A stretch of DNA of 28,696 nucleotides, taken from the NCBI GenBank assembly GCA_934728065.1, contig CAKVDW010000018.1, positions 1 through 28,696 of the forward strand, written 5' to 3'. The position numbers and the translations under genes are program-made. This document shows, in pieces, positions 1 through 9,303 of the stretch. The stretch comes from an uncultured Campylobacter sp. (GTDB lineage Bacteria > Campylobacterota > Campylobacteria > Campylobacterales > Campylobacteraceae). The notes under the pieces were generated by a model. That model ran no database searches. It was given only the letters and a program-made list of their open reading frames with translations, and was not told the DNA's origin. Within the stretch, counting starts at the first letter, position 1. Each line of letters starts with the position of its first letter.

Positions 1-72
1 ATATTAAGAGTCATAGAGGAATTAAGCATTGTAAATCCTTTAATGAGTGCTTGTTTGTTGGGGGGATTATAG
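1..72 (+). CDS. Possible 3' end of an unidentified gene (partial)
   Basis: Frame 1 is open from the first base to a TAG at 70-72 and would encode 23 residues ending in SACLLGGL. The composition, with hydrophobic stretches and no rare residues, resembles a protein C-terminus, but the fragment is too short to assign to a family. A second frame is open a little further, to a TGA near 90. No start is visible because the window cuts it. Confidence 0.3.
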   Translation: MLRVIEELSIVNPLMSACLLGGL

Positions 73-401
73 CGAAATTTAACAAATGAGAACGAGGATT
101 TTATGTTAAATGTCAAATTTAAACTTAATATTTTTGCAAAACAAAATTTTGCCTAAATAAAATATGCAAGCCGCTAAGGTTGCTGGTGTAAGAATTGACT
201 TTATATTAATTTTATTAAAAAATAGTGCGCGACGACAGGCAAAAAACAAACAAATTACATCATATAAATTCCCAAAAATCAATACTTTGCGCAAAAAAAC
301 AAAAAAAAAAAAAACGAAATTTAAAAAAGTGTAAATACAAATTGTGTTAGAATTTTCAAGTTTTAGAAATCAAAAAATATTATCAATAAAAGGTTAATAA
401 A
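73..401. other. AT-rich intergenic region upstream of the chemoreceptor gene
   Basis: No convincing gene is seen here; the only longer open frame, on the minus strand, lacks any family resemblance. The region holds a run of 14 A at 301-314 and the promoter of the next gene near 345-353. The A-run is a possible slippage site but lies upstream of the promoter, so it could only tune expression by changing spacing or bending. Confidence 0.6.
345..353 (+). promoter_or_regulatory. Extended -10 promoter of the chemoreceptor gene
   Basis: TG-T-TAGAAT is a perfect extended -10 of the Campylobacter sigma-70 type, about 50 bases before the start codon and with no obvious -35. An AAAGG ribosome site follows near 389-393. 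Confidence 0.5.
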
Positions 402-2396
402 ATGTCTCTTTTGGATAAATACACTCTTAAAGCGAAAATTCTCATCTTGGTGGTTTTGCCACTTTTGGCAATGTTTATTTTAATGGCTACAATGTTAAAT
501 AAAAGCTATGAAGCCTTAAAGCTCAATAAACAACTTCAAACTCAAATCGCCGTTTCGACAAAGCTTTCTTTGTTGGTGCACGAAATGCAAAAAGAAAGAG
601 GGCTTAGTGCTGGGTTTTTGGCGAGCAAGGGAGCAAGTTTTGCGGAGGAATTAAAAGGGCAAAGAGAGCTTACAGACAAGGCTTTGGCTGATTTTACTTT
701 AAGCGTTGAAACTTCTGATTTGACAAAAGAGTATAAAGAGCTTTTGCAACTTGGCTTTAATGAGCTTAAAGGGCTTAACACCATTCGTCAAAACGCTGAT
801 ACAAACAAAGATAACCCGCCAACAGCAACAACTATTAGTTATTACACAAAAACCATTGCCAGCTTACTTCACAGCATAGTAGAGTCTGCAAAACTTGTCG
901 ATGAAACGCAAATCACAAGGCTTATGTTTGCTTATATGAATTTTCTTTACGCTAAAGAAAGTGCGGGTTTAGAAAGGGCTACGGCTAATGCTATCTTTGC
1001 GGCAAATGCTCCCGCTTCAAACGCACAGTATCAAACATTTATCAGCCTTTTAGCCAAACAAGAAGTCTATAATAATGTCTTTTTAAACTTTGGAGATGAA
1101 AAGAGTATAACCTTGTTTAACAACTCGCTTAATAATAAGAGCTTTCAGCAAGTTGATTTAATGAGGGATAATTTAAAGCAAAATTACCAACAAGGAACTT
1201 ATGGCATAAAGGCTAAGGAATGGTTTGACACCATAACAAGCAAAATCAACATACTTAAAAGCATAGAAGACAGCGCAGCAGCTAATCTTAGCCAAGAAAT
1301 TCAAAACAAAACGCAAGAGCAAGAATCTTACTTTTTTAATATTCTTATCATAGAAATTATAGTTTTTATTATCACTATAATTCTTTGCGTCATCGTTACG
1401 AAAAATGTTTTGACAAATCTTAACAATGTCAATCACAAACTTAACTTCATCATCACCAACAAAGCCATAAACGAAAAGATTAAGATAAGTTCAAAAGATG
1501 AAGTTGGTAAGATGGCAGGCTCTGTAAATACCTTTTTGCAGTATATTCACAGCATTTTTTCTAAAATTTTCACAGCCATAAAAAGCAATGAAACAGCCGT
1601 TCATACCCTAACTCAAATTTCTCGCAATCTTGGACACAACGCGCAAGAAATAGAAAAAATTTCTCAGGGCAATGTAAAAATAGGCAACGAATCAAGACAG
1701 ATGATTGATAAAAGTGTCGAACTTTCGGCTTTGGCTAATGGCGAGCTGCAAAATGTTTTAGTTAGTGTTGAAGAATCAAAACAAATCGTTGAAACTATAA
1801 GCCATAAAATTTTAGAAAGCGCAGCAAAGGAGAGGGATAATTCAGTAAAAATTCAAGGACTTTCAACAGAGGCTCAAAACATTCAAAATGTGCTTACAAA
1901 TATCACAGAAATTGCCGAACAAACAAATTTACTTGCCTTAAATGCAGCCATTGAGGCGGCTCGTGCTGGTGAGTATGGCAGAGGCTTTGCTGTAGTGGCT
2001 GATGAAGTGAGAAAACTTGCTGAAAGAACTGAAAATTCAGTCAATGAAACAAGTGTTGTCATTAAAAGTATTTTGCAGTCCATTACTGAAGTTATTGTTG
2101 AAATGAATGAAAGCTCTGAGTCTATGGAAAAACTTTCAAAGGATTCTTCTCAAATGCAAGAAAATATCATCGCTCTTGCAAGCACCATAAATCAAACCAT
2201 TCAAAGATATGCCACTTCACAAGAAATGATAAATAAAGTCAATGAAAGCGTTTCTATACTGATTAAAAACGGCATTGTGATTGATTCAAATGTCAAAGAT
2301 TTAGCACAAATCAACAAAAAATGCCAAGAAACTTCTGATGAGTTAGAAACAAAGACAGATGAGCTGAGCAAATCTTTAAGCGAATTTAAGATATAA
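402..2396 (+). CDS. Methyl-accepting chemotaxis protein with NIT sensor domain
   Basis: This is a transmembrane chemoreceptor of 664 aa. A membrane segment lies at about residues 10-31. It is followed by a periplasmic sensor whose start ([15 protein letters not shown]) matches the NIT (nitrate/nitrite-sensing type) domain. A second membrane segment lies at about 310-335, followed by a HAMP-like linker and a cytoplasmic signalling coiled coil. The highly conserved hairpin tip, with [16 protein letters not shown] and [15 protein letters not shown], lies near residues 505-545 and binds CheA/CheW. No C-terminal CheR-tethering pentapeptide is seen. The ligand is unknown; NIT domains are linked to nitrate/nitrite, but that is family knowledge, not proof here. 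The gene appears monocistronic, with its own promoter. The ATG at 402 follows an AAAGG site and gives a sensible first membrane helix. Confidence 0.92.
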   Translation: MSLLDKYTLKAKILILVVLPLLAMFILMATMLNKSYEALKLNKQLQTQIAVSTKLSLLVHEMQKERGLSAGFLASKGASFAEELKGQRELTDKALADFTLSVETSDLTKEYKELLQLGFNELKGLNTIRQNADTNKDNPPTATTISYYTKTIASLLHSIVESAKLVDETQITRLMFAYMNFLYAKESAGLERATANAIFAANAPASNAQYQTFISLLAKQEVYNNVFLNFGDEKSITLFNNSLNNKSFQQVDLMRDNLKQNYQQGTYGIKAKEWFDTITSKINILKSIEDSAAANLSQEIQNKTQEQESYFFNILIIEIIVFIITIILCVIVTKNVLTNLNNVNHKLNFIITNKAINEKIKISSKDEVGKMAGSVNTFLQYIHSIFSKIFTAIKSNETAVHTLTQISRNLGHNAQEIEKISQGNVKIGNESRQMIDKSVELSALANGELQNVLVSVEESKQIVETISHKILESAAKERDNSVKIQGLSTEAQNIQNVLTNITEIAEQTNLLALNAAIEAARAGEYGRGFAVVADEVRKLAERTENSVNETSVVIKSILQSITEVIVEMNESSESMEKLSKDSSQMQENIIALASTINQTIQRYATSQEMINKVNESVSILIKNGIVIDSNVKDLAQINKKCQETSDELETKTDELSKSLSEFKI

Positions 2397-2412
2397 ATTT
2401 ACTTTCAAATCT

Positions 2413-2418
2413 TATAAT
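2413..2418 (+). promoter_or_regulatory. -10 box upstream of the first DMT permease gene
   Basis: A consensus TATAAT lies 28 bases before the ATG at 2446, with a weak AGG ribosome site (2433-2435) in between. No -35 is apparent. Confidence 0.45.
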
Positions 2419-2445
2419 AACGAAAATTTTTATAGGTTATTTGCT

Positions 2446-3360
2446 ATGTTGCGAGTGATAAAACACAATTTGGGTGCATATTTTATGGTGCTAGCTTGTC
2501 TTGACTTTGCGCTTATCGGAGTTTGCGCGAAGCTACTTAGCAAGGACTTGCCAGCCATTGAAGTGGTGTTTTTTAGAAATTTCATCGCCGCCCTTTACCT
2601 GCTCTACCTTTACCAAAAATCCACGCTCAAACCACGCGAAGGTGGGCATTTGGGCTTGCTTGTTTTTCGCGGGGTTGCGGGCGTGCTTTCGCTTTATCTA
2701 CTCTTTTACAATATCGAGCATATCACGCTTGGCGGAGCTTATGCCTTTCAAAAAACCGCACCTATCTTTACTACGCTTTTGTCGTTTTTTATCTTTAAAG
2801 AAAGCGTGGGGTTTCGCGGTTGGGGCGGCATTTTTGTGGGCTTTTGTGGCGTGCTTTTTATCGCTCAGCCTTGGGCGGAGGCTCAATTTCACACAGGCTT
2901 TGACATAAAAAATTCACTTTTGGGCGTGCTGTGCGGGTTTTTTTCAGCTGTTTCAGTAACGAGTGCTAGGCAGCTGCGCCACTACTACACCACTGAAAAA
3001 ATCGCCCTTGCCTTTATGATAGTAGGCTCACTTGTGCCGCTTTGCTCGATGATAGTGGGCGAATTTTACGCTCCAAAGGGGCTTGATTTCTTGCTTTGTG
3101 AGTTTAAGATGCCAGATTTAAAGGCTTGGGTTATCATCGCCGTGATGGGCATTTTGGGCGCGGTGTATCAAATCCATCTTACAAAAAGCTACGGCATAGC
3201 TAAAAAAGCGGGCGTTGTAGCAGGGGTAAGCTACCTTGATGTCATCTTTTCGCTGATTTTGGGGCTGTTTTTAGGGGACGCTTTGCCTAGTGCTATGGTG
3301 TTTGCGGGCATTTTGGGTATCATTTTTGGCGGACTTATTTTAGTAGCGGATAAAAAATAA
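2446..3360 (+). CDS. EamA/DMT-superfamily permease, copy 1
   Basis: Integral inner-membrane permease of 304 aa with about ten hydrophobic segments in two EamA-type halves, the usual size for the drug/metabolite transporter superfamily. Typical features are the FFRN motif after helix 1-2 and a glycine-rich LGGAYAFQK region in the first half. Its substrate cannot be read from sequence; members export amino acids, drugs, sugars or nucleotide precursors. The next gene is a close paralogue in the same orientation, sharing most residues along the whole length, so the pair arose by tandem duplication. The base composition is noticeably more G/C-rich than in the neighbouring chemoreceptor gene. It has its own TATAAT promoter. 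Confidence 0.88.
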   Translation: MLRVIKHNLGAYFMVLACLDFALIGVCAKLLSKDLPAIEVVFFRNFIAALYLLYLYQKSTLKPREGGHLGLLVFRGVAGVLSLYLLFYNIEHITLGGAYAFQKTAPIFTTLLSFFIFKESVGFRGWGGIFVGFCGVLFIAQPWAEAQFHTGFDIKNSLLGVLCGFFSAVSVTSARQLRHYYTTEKIALAFMIVGSLVPLCSMIVGEFYAPKGLDFLLCEFKMPDLKAWVIIAVMGILGAVYQIHLTKSYGIAKKAGVVAGVSYLDVIFSLILGLFLGDALPSAMVFAGILGIIFGGLILVADKK

Positions 3361-3465
3361 GCCTTTGTGTCCTAAATTTTCATTAAAGCGTGAAAATGCG
3401 GGATTTTATGATTTTTAAAAATACAAATTTTATCCAAAAATTCACGCATTTTTACTGAATTTCGT

Positions 3466-3471
3466 TATAAT
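3466..3471 (+). promoter_or_regulatory. -10 box upstream of the second DMT permease gene and kdsA
   Basis: TATAAT is followed by a good AAAGGA ribosome site at 3512-3517, nine bases before a TTG start. The 3361-3526 gap also contains short arms (GCGTGAA near 3389 and TTCACGC near 3441) that could pair and help terminate the upstream gene. Confidence 0.5.
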
Positions 3472-3526
3472 TTTGCCAAAAATTTGAATTACACAGCGGT
3501 AAATTCATAAGAAAGGACAAATCGCC

Positions 3527-4444
3527 TTGCTTCGTGTCATCAAACATCATTTAGGCATTTATTTTATGGTGCTTGCGTGTTTGGACTTTGCCTTTGTGGG
3601 CGCGTGCGCTAAACTTTTGAGCGAAGAGGGCTTGTCAAGCATTGAAATAATGTTCTTTCGCAACGCTATCGGCGTGGTTTTTATGCTGTATTTGCTTACG
3701 CACCTAAAATCGCACAAAGAGGGCGGACGGCTGGGGCTACTCATCTTTCGAGGCGTTGCAGGCACGCTTTCGCTTTATCTTTTTTTCTACAATGTCTCGC
3801 ATATATCGCTTGGCGGGGCTTTTGCCTTTCAAAAGGTTTCGCCTATCTTTGTAACGCTCATTGCCTTTGTGCTTTTTAAAGAAAGCATAGGACTTCGCGG
3901 TGTTTGTGGCATACTCATCGCCTTTGCGGGCGTGCTTTTCATCTCGCAACCTTGGGCAAGTATTGAAACTCACACGGGTTTTGACTTTAAAAATTCAGCA
4001 TTTGGGATTTTAAGCGGCTTTTTTGCCGCCCTTGCTCTTACAAGCGTGAGACAACTGCGCCATTCTTACAACACCGAAGTTATCGCCTTTTCTTTCATCT
4101 TTATCGGTGCGCTTATGCCGCTTTGCTCGATGATAGTGGGCGAATTTTACGCTCCAAAGGAGATTGACTTCATCATCGCGCCCTTTGTGATGCCAAGCGC
4201 AAAGGCGTGGATTTATATCGCTGTGATGGGCATTTTGGGAACTTTATATCAAATTCATATCACAAAGGCTTATGGCGTGGCTAAAAAAGCTGGAGTTGTA
4301 GCTGGTGTGAGTTATTTAGATGTGGTTTTTTCTTTGATTATTGGAATTTTTTTGGGCGATGATTTGCCAAGTGTTATGGTATTTATGGGTATAATAGGTG
4401 TAGTTTTTGGAGGACTCATTTTAATCACTAAGGATAAAAAATGA
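3527..4444 (+). CDS. EamA/DMT-superfamily permease, copy 2
   Basis: This 305-aa permease has about ten membrane segments and two EamA halves, and is a close paralogue of the protein encoded at 2446-3360. The start is TTG at 3527: the AAAGGA site is ideally spaced and the N-terminus ([10 protein letters not shown]) aligns residue for residue with copy 1. Its stop overlaps the kdsA start (ATGA, 4441-4444), so the two are co-transcribed and probably translationally coupled. A permease of this type beside kdsA is, as I recall, also found in C. jejuni, which would make this the ancestral copy and 2446-3360 the duplicate (inference). The last 150 bases use more A/T-rich codons than the rest of the gene. 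Substrate unknown. Confidence 0.88.
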   Translation: MLRVIKHHLGIYFMVLACLDFAFVGACAKLLSEEGLSSIEIMFFRNAIGVVFMLYLLTHLKSHKEGGRLGLLIFRGVAGTLSLYLFFYNVSHISLGGAFAFQKVSPIFVTLIAFVLFKESIGLRGVCGILIAFAGVLFISQPWASIETHTGFDFKNSAFGILSGFFAALALTSVRQLRHSYNTEVIAFSFIFIGALMPLCSMIVGEFYAPKEIDFIIAPFVMPSAKAWIYIAVMGILGTLYQIHITKAYGVAKKAGVVAGVSYLDVVFSLIIGIFLGDDLPSVMVFMGIIGVVFGGLILITKDKK

Positions 4445-5244
4445 AAAAGATGATTGTAATTGCAGGACCTTGTGTCATCGAAAGTAAAGAGCTTGTTTTT
4501 GAAGTAGCAAAAGAACTTGCTGAATTTAACAAAGATGAGCGCATAGAGTTTTACTTTAAATCAAGCTTTGACAAGGCAAACCGCACGAGCATAGAAAGTT
4601 TTAGAGGACCGGGACTTGAAAAGGGGCTTGAGATTTTACAAGCTGTAAAAGATGAATTTAAGATGAAAATTCTCACCGACATACACGAAAGCGCACAAGC
4701 TGCACCTGTGGCAAAGGTGGCTGATGTGTTGCAAATTCCAGCATTTTTGTGTCGGCAAACGGATTTGCTCGTAGCTGCTGCAAGGACAAAGGCAAAGGTA
4801 AATATCAAAAAAGGGCAGTTTTTAAACCCAGCTGACATTAAATACAGTGTCAAAAAAATCCTACAAACTCGTGGCGAAAAAAACGAGGGCTATGAGGCAG
4901 CAGATAAAAATGGAGTTTTTGTTGCTGAGCGAGGGGCTAGCTTTGGCTATGGTAATTTAGTCGTGGATATGAGAAGCTTAATCATAATGCGCGAATTTTC
5001 CCCTGTCATCTTTGACGCCACGCACAGCGTGCAAATGCCCGGAGCCGCAAATGGCAAAAGCGGAGGCAAAAGTGAATTCATAGAACCGCTTGCAAGGGCT
5101 GCTGCTGCCGTGGGCGTTGATGGCTTTTTCTTTGAAACGCACATTAATCCTTGTGAGGCTTTATGTGATGGGGCTAATCAACTGACACCAAAACGGCTAA
5201 AAGACTGCGTTGAAACCTTGCTAAAAATTTCAGCTTACGCTTAA
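4441..5244 (+). CDS. kdsA: 3-deoxy-D-manno-octulosonate 8-phosphate synthase
   Basis: Cytoplasmic enzyme condensing phosphoenolpyruvate with arabinose 5-phosphate to give KDO-8-phosphate, the precursor of the inner-core sugar of LOS/LPS. The 267-aa length is normal. The TIM-barrel motifs are intact: IAGPCVIES at the N-terminus, [28 protein letters not shown] and FFETHINP. The residues that hold the divalent metal in the metal-dependent class are present: C11, H195, E232 and D243. So this is a metal-requiring KdsA, unlike the E. coli type, which has Asn at the Cys position. It overlaps the upstream permease gene by 4 bases, and its 3' end overlaps the convergent copA by 15 bases. Confidence 0.97.
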   Translation: MKKMIVIAGPCVIESKELVFEVAKELAEFNKDERIEFYFKSSFDKANRTSIESFRGPGLEKGLEILQAVKDEFKMKILTDIHESAQAAPVAKVADVLQIPAFLCRQTDLLVAAARTKAKVNIKKGQFLNPADIKYSVKKILQTRGEKNEGYEAADKNGVFVAERGASFGYGNLVVDMRSLIIMREFSPVIFDATHSVQMPGAANGKSGGKSEFIEPLARAAAAVGVDGFFFETHINPCEALCDGANQLTPKRLKDCVETLLKISAYA

Positions 5245-7431
5245 ATTCTTTTTTAAACGCAAGGAATTTAACACCACAGCCAAAGATGAAAAACACATAG
5301 CAAGTGCTGCAAGGTGTGGAGTGAGTGTGAAATGCGCTAGGGTTTGGATTAAATTTGAGTTTGCGCCCATCAAAGCAGGATTTTTGCTCAATAAACTTGC
5401 CATAAGGCTTGGCACACCAGCTGCTATGGGTATGCAGCAAACATTATAAAAAAAAGCCCAAAAAAGATTTTGTTTGATGATAGCAAAGGTTTTTTTTGAG
5501 AGCTTGAGTGCATATTTTATGGCATTTAAATCATCTTTCATCAACACCAAATCCCCAGCACTCTTTGCTAGCGTGCTGCCTGAATTCATCGCAAAACTCA
5601 CATTTGCAAGGCTTAAAGCAGCTGCATCATTTATACCGTCTCCCACAAAGGCGCAAATATCCTTTTTTTGATAGCCTTGTAAAAGCTCAAGCTTATCTTG
5701 TGGGCTTAAATTCGCACGCCACTCATCAACGCCAAGTAAAGTAGTTGCTGCACTCACGCTTTTTTCATTATCTCCGCTTAAAATCACCACTTTTTTACCT
5801 AACTTGCGTAAAAATCGCACCAAATCTTTACTTTCTTCTCTTAATTCATTTGTAAGGCACACTACACCAAGACACTCTTTTTCTCTTGAAAAATACACTA
5901 CAACAGGTGCTTTGTCGGCATTTAAAGCGATGAAATCCTTATGTTTTTGGCTAATTTGCACATTATTTTCTCTTAAAAGCGTTTCATTGCCCGCTAGATA
6001 TAAGATTTTATCTTGGTTGATATAGCAAATACCTCTAGCAGGTAGGCTTTTTAGCTCACCTTGCAAGCTAAAGTTTGCATTATTTTCATTCAATATGGCT
6101 TTGGCTATGGGGTGAGTGCTTGAATTTTCCATATTTTTCAATATTTCAAAGTCATTTTGGGAGAGATTGTTGGCAAAAATGCTTAAATTCGGTTTGCTCA
6201 AAGTGCCTGTTTTGTCAAAGATAAAAGTGCGAACCTTGCGTAAAAGCTCTAAAGAAGCGGGATTTTTGATGAGTATAAAATGTTTTGTTGCGTTATTTAA
6301 GGCAAGAACGAGTACTATGGGCGTAGCAAGCCCTAAAGCACAAGGACAAGATATGAGTAAAACCGCACTAGCGTGCAAAAATGCTGAATTTAAATCCAAA
6401 TAAAACGCCCAAAACGCAAATACACAAGCAGCTAAAAGCAAAACTCCGCCGACAAAATAGCCCGCGACCTTATCTACAAGTTTAGCAATGGGCATTTTGG
6501 CACTACTTGCCCTAAAAATTAAGTCTTTAATGACTTCTATCTTGCTATCCATAGCATTTTTATGAGCCTTAATGATGAGTGAGCCATTTATTACTAAGCT
6601 TCCAGCCTCTATTTCATCATTATTTTGCTTGATAACAGGCAAGAATTCTCCATTCAACAAGCTCAAATCCACCTCAGCCCTACCACTTATCACTACTCCA
6701 TCGACACTTACACTCTCTCCTTCTCTTACAAGCACTATATCTCCAGCCTTTATAAAAGATGAATGCCTTTTTTCAAATTCACCAGCTAAATTTTTTACGA
6801 AAGAAAATCTTGTATCAAGGCTTGAAAGCGAATTTTCACTTTGTTTTGCTTTAAATTTAGCATTTTCTTCTAAAAATCTACCCAAAAGCACGAAAGATAC
6901 AATCATACTTGCCTCGCCAAAGTATAAATGCGCCTCAAATACCTCAAAATACGCCAAAAACGAATATAAAAGCGCACAAAAACTCCCCAAAGCCACAAGC
7001 GTGTTCATATCAAGGCTCTTATGGCAAAGGGCTTGATATGCCCTTACATAAAAACTTTTCCCACAATAAAACACGCCAACTGTGCCTAAAACAACTTGCC
7101 AAAGCACTAATTGTGGTAAAAAATTCATAAAAATCATAGTTGTAGCTGATATAAATGCACTTAAAATAAGATTATTGCGAAGTTCAACCAGCTCTTTTTG
7201 CTTAAATTTACTTATGTCCTCATCATTTGGTAAAATTTCATAGCCAAGAGATTTGATTTTTTCGCTAATTACATCTTTTAAATTTATATTATCAATTAAA
7301 AAAACGCCACTTGCATTGACATAAGATACGCTTGCATTGCTTACACCTTCTATTTTGTGTGTGATTTTTTCGATAGCATTAGCACAATTTACACAACTCA
7401 TTTTGCCAATTTTCAGGCGTAATTCTTGCAT
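5230..7431 (-). CDS. copA: Copper-exporting P1B-type ATPase CopA
   Basis: Inner-membrane pump that uses ATP to export Cu(I). The protein has 733 aa from the ATG at 7431. An N-terminal heavy-metal-associated domain carries C13-x-x-C16. Paired membrane helices follow, then the intramembrane CPC ion-binding motif ([11 protein letters not shown], near residue 362), the phosphorylation motif DKTGTL (near 406), the HP locking motif (near 440), and the hinge GDGIND (near 595). These mark the Cu(I) subgroup. The ATG overlaps the stop of copZ (TGATG), which points to translational coupling; a TTG one codon upstream is also possible. The 3' end overlaps kdsA, read convergently, by 15 bases. The copZ-copA transcript likely starts near 7716. 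Confidence 0.95.
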   Translation of the reverse strand: MQELRLKIGKMSCVNCANAIEKITHKIEGVSNASVSYVNASGVFLIDNINLKDVISEKIKSLGYEILPNDEDISKFKQKELVELRNNLILSAFISATTMIFMNFLPQLVLWQVVLGTVGVFYCGKSFYVRAYQALCHKSLDMNTLVALGSFCALLYSFLAYFEVFEAHLYFGEASMIVSFVLLGRFLEENAKFKAKQSENSLSSLDTRFSFVKNLAGEFEKRHSSFIKAGDIVLVREGESVSVDGVVISGRAEVDLSLLNGEFLPVIKQNNDEIEAGSLVINGSLIIKAHKNAMDSKIEVIKDLIFRASSAKMPIAKLVDKVAGYFVGGVLLLAACVFAFWAFYLDLNSAFLHASAVLLISCPCALGLATPIVLVLALNNATKHFILIKNPASLELLRKVRTFIFDKTGTLSKPNLSIFANNLSQNDFEILKNMENSSTHPIAKAILNENNANFSLQGELKSLPARGICYINQDKILYLAGNETLLRENNVQISQKHKDFIALNADKAPVVVYFSREKECLGVVCLTNELREESKDLVRFLRKLGKKVVILSGDNEKSVSAATTLLGVDEWRANLSPQDKLELLQGYQKKDICAFVGDGINDAAALSLANVSFAMNSGSTLAKSAGDLVLMKDDLNAIKYALKLSKKTFAIIKQNLFWAFFYNVCCIPIAAGVPSLMASLLSKNPALMGANSNLIQTLAHFTLTPHLAALAMCFSSLAVVLNSLRLKKNLSVS

Positions 7432-7634
7432 CAAAGTTCTTTAATTACGCTAAAATTTAGCTCTTTAAGAGTTTCTTTGAGTGCTGAAATTTTGCCCTCA
7501 TCGATATTTAAACCTAACACTCTTGGCTGGACATTTAAATCCACCGTAATCTCGCCAAATTCATCTTCTAAAGCGTTTTTGATTAAGTTAGCGCAGTTTT
7601 GGCATTTCACATTTTCTAGTTCAAATTTTCGCAT
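7431..7634 (-). CDS. copZ: Copper chaperone CopZ-like (heavy-metal-associated domain)
   Basis: Small cytoplasmic protein of 67 aa made of a single HMA fold with the metal-binding CxxC written as KCQNC near residue 10. Members carry Cu(I) to a CopA-type ATPase or sequester it. Gene fusion-like overlap with copA (TGATG) supports a common job. The site AAGGAC lies a few bases before the ATG. The Met usually preceding the CxxC in GM(T/S)CxxC is replaced by Val-Lys here, so metal preference is inferred from context. Confidence 0.85.
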   Translation of the reverse strand: MRKFELENVKCQNCANLIKNALEDEFGEITVDLNVQPRVLGLNIDEGKISALKETLKELNFSVIKEL

Positions 7635-7643
7635 TTGTGTCCT

Positions 7644-7678
7644 TTTTTAGATAAAAATTATTTTATTTTATCTAAAAA
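7644..7678 (-). promoter_or_regulatory. Perfect 13-bp inverted repeat in the copZ leader
   Basis: Arms 7644-7656 and 7666-7678 are exact reverse complements with a 9-base spacer, and the inner arm runs directly into the AAGGAC ribosome site of copZ. It could be a metal-responsive operator or an RNA hairpin affecting ribosome access. I do not recognise it as a known regulator box. Confidence 0.5.
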
Positions 7679-7686
7679 TTCTTAAC

Positions 7687-7718
7687 TTTAAGATTATTCT
7701 AAATTGCTTAATCTTAAA
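7687..7718 (-). promoter_or_regulatory. Perfect 10-bp inverted repeat at the copZ transcription start
   Basis: Arms TTTAAGATTA (7687-7696) and TAATCTTAAA (7709-7718) are separated by 12 bases and cover the expected start of transcription (about 7716) below the promoter at 7723-7731. That is the placement of a repressor operator. Confidence 0.45.
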
Positions 7719-7722
7719 ATCC

Positions 7723-7731
7723 ATTCTAGCA
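7723..7731 (-). promoter_or_regulatory. Extended -10 promoter of copZ-copA
   Basis: Reading leftward, TGC-TAGAAT is a perfect extended -10, the same form as at 13240-13248 and 15485-15493. It leaves a leader of about 80 bases before copZ. Confidence 0.5.
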
Positions 7732-7764
7732 AAATGCCTCATATATGTAACCTTAAATTTGAAA

Positions 7765-7786
7765 TTTTGGGCTATAATACCCAAAA
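7765..7786 (+). promoter_or_regulatory. fabG promoter framed by an inverted repeat
   Basis: The TATAAT at 7773-7778 sits between TTTTGGG (7765-7771) and CCCAAAA (7780-7786), a perfect 7-bp inverted repeat. The AAAAAGGA ribosome site of fabG ends at 7800. The arms could be an operator of the fatty-acid pathway, but this is inference. Confidence 0.45.
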
Positions 7787-7806
7787 ATTCACAAAAAGGA
7801 CAAAAG

Positions 7807-8550
7807 ATGAAATTTAGTGGCAAAAATGTGCTTATCACAGGGGCTAGCAAGGGCATAGGCGCGAGCATTGCGCGGGTGCTGGCGGGTTTTGGCTTAAAGG
7901 TGTGGATAAACTACCGCTCCAAGCCTGAACTTGCCGATGCCTTGAAAAAAGAGATAGAGCAAAACGGCGGTAGCGCGGCGGTGATTTGCTTTGATGCAAG
8001 CGATGAAGCGGCTTTTGAATCTGGCATAAAGGCTATTTTAGAGGCTGATGGCGAGCTTTCATACCTTGTCAATAACGCTGGTATCACAAACGACAAACTT
8101 GCCTTGCGTATGAAGTTAGAGGACTTTTCAAGTGTCATCAACGCAAATTTAAATTCAGCGTTTTTGGGCTGCCGCGAGGCGCTTAAAGCGATGAGTAAGG
8201 CGCGTTTTGGTGCGGTGGTAAATATCGCTTCCATAGTCGGTGAAATGGGCAATGCAGGGCAGGCAAACTACTCCGCAAGCAAAGGCGGTATGATAGCGAT
8301 GAGCAAAAGTTTTGCCAAAGAGGGCGCGGGGCGCGGTGTGCGCTTTAACTGCGTAACGCCCGGCTTTATCAAAAGCGATATGACAGAGGCTTTAAGCGAG
8401 GAAATCAAAGGCGCATATATGGCAAATATCCCGCTCAAACGCTTTGCCGAGCCAGATGAGGTGGCAAATGCGGTGGCGTTTTTGCTGAGTGATTATGCTT
8501 CTTATATCACGGGCGAAACGCTTAAAATCAACGGCGGACTTTATATGTAA
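7807..8550 (+). CDS. fabG: 3-oxoacyl-[acyl-carrier-protein] reductase
   Basis: NADPH-dependent reductase of the type II fatty-acid elongation cycle, 247 aa as usual. The Rossmann motif TGASKGIG lies near the N-terminus, and NNAG follows. The catalytic triad is S142, Y155 and K159 (YSASK), and the C-terminus ITGETLKINGGLYM is typical. The ATG at 7807 was chosen over an in-frame TTG at 7759 because AAAAAGGA precedes it at the right distance and the protein then begins just before strand 1 of the Rossmann fold. The other pathway genes acpP, fabF and accA lie about 7 kb downstream, separated by tenA and the surface-modification cluster. Confidence 0.96.
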   Translation: MKFSGKNVLITGASKGIGASIARVLAGFGLKVWINYRSKPELADALKKEIEQNGGSAAVICFDASDEAAFESGIKAILEADGELSYLVNNAGITNDKLALRMKLEDFSSVINANLNSAFLGCREALKAMSKARFGAVVNIASIVGEMGNAGQANYSASKGGMIAMSKSFAKEGAGRGVRFNCVTPGFIKSDMTEALSEEIKGAYMANIPLKRFAEPDEVANAVAFLLSDYASYITGETLKINGGLYM

Positions 8551-8575
8551 GCTTTCAAAGGCTTTGATAGCTTAC
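8547..8575. terminator. Bidirectional hairpin between fabG and tenA
   Basis: GTAAGCTTTCAAAG (8547-8560) pairs with CTTTGATAGCTTAC (8562-8575) with one mismatch. It spans the stops of both convergent genes, so the hairpin can form in either transcript. No long T-run follows, so it is an imperfect intrinsic terminator. Confidence 0.5.
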
Positions 8576-9240
8576 AAATCCACCTGCAATGTAAGTCCGT
8601 GTTGCCAAAAGTTACATTCAAGGCGCGTTACGGTGTAAAAAATTTCACTAAGTTTTTCAAATTTTACTTCGCTAATGTCGCCTGCGTAAGAATTAACAAA
8701 GTCCTCAAATTCTTGTATTTCAGCTTGAAAAGCTGTTCCTGCGTAAGTGCGAATCCAGCTTTCATAAGGGTGATTTTTAAGCCCTTTTTCTCCAAGTCGT
8801 GCATAAATTTCGCGCCCTATGTAACCATAACCTATGGCGCACGAACTTAACGCAACCAGCATATCTATGAAATCCCCGCCACTTGCCACGCTTTGCATAT
8901 AACGCGTGTAAGCGATATTAACAAGGCTTTCATCTTTTACGCCAAGCGCATCAGCGTTTATACCAAGTTGCAAGATACTTTTGTGAAGCTCTAACTCGCC
9001 CTCAACGATATAGTTTTGAAATTTCATCGCAAAGCGAAGTTCGCGCGCGGTTGTGGCGTTGTTTGCGAGCAAGGCATAGCATTTAGCGTAGTTGATTAGG
9101 TAAATGTAGTCTTGCTTTAAATAAAACAAGAAATTTTCCTGCCCCAAAACACCTTTTTCAAGCTGTTTGACAAAGTCGTGGTGCAAGTAAGCGTCCCAAA
9201 CAGCCGCATTTTCTTTAACAAGCCTGTCAAAAAGTTTCAT
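8572..9240 (-). CDS. tenA: TenA-family thiaminase II / aminopyrimidine aminohydrolase
   Basis: All-alpha cytoplasmic enzyme of 222 aa that salvages the pyrimidine half of thiamine by hydrolysing aminopyrimidine breakdown products to HMP. The three key acid/thiol residues of the Bacillus TenA active site have counterparts: D44 (LKQDYIYL), nucleophile C134 (LSSCAIGYG) and E208 (TRLECNFW). So it is the TenA_C type with a catalytic Cys. AAAGGAC precedes the ATG. It stands alone, convergent with fabG. No thiamine riboswitch is visible in the short leader. A tenA near acpP is, as I recall, also present in C. jejuni. Confidence 0.9.
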   Translation of the reverse strand: MKLFDRLVKENAAVWDAYLHHDFVKQLEKGVLGQENFLFYLKQDYIYLINYAKCYALLANNATTARELRFAMKFQNYIVEGELELHKSILQLGINADALGVKDESLVNIAYTRYMQSVASGGDFIDMLVALSSCAIGYGYIGREIYARLGEKGLKNHPYESWIRTYAGTAFQAEIQEFEDFVNSYAGDISEVKFEKLSEIFYTVTRLECNFWQHGLTLQVDL

Positions 9241-9269
9241 TTTTGTCCTTTGTGATAAAATAAAAACAA

Positions 9270-9293
9270 ATTATAATTGCATTAAGTTAATGC
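9270..9293 (-). promoter_or_regulatory. tenA promoter with upstream perfect palindrome
   Basis: Leftward, TATAAT occupies 9275-9270. Immediately upstream, GCATTAA-G-TTAATGC (9279-9293) is a perfect 7-bp palindrome with a 1-base centre, in the -35 region. It may be an operator, or the terminator hairpin of the sulfatase-fold gene that ends at 9304. Confidence 0.45.
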
Positions 9294-9303
9294 CCTTTTA
9301 AAT

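Noticed and set aside
106..294. Open frame of 62 codons on the minus strand in the first intergenic region
   Set aside because: AT-rich, no ribosome site, and composition fits noncoding DNA.
301..314. Run of 14 A as a phase-variation switch of the chemoreceptor gene
   Set aside because: It lies outside the coding frame and upstream of the likely promoter; any effect would be modest and cannot be inferred from sequence.
5474..7036. Plus-strand open frames inside copA
   Set aside because: All are antisense shadows of a fully conserved P-type ATPase.
7759..7806. N-terminal extension of FabG from a TTG at 7759
   Set aside because: It starts before the TATAAT promoter at 7773-7778 and lacks a ribosome site; the ATG at 7807 fits the family start.
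8547..8575. Left or right attachment site from the palindrome between fabG and tenA
   Set aside because: No integrase, tRNA or matching copy is nearby; a shared terminator explains it better.
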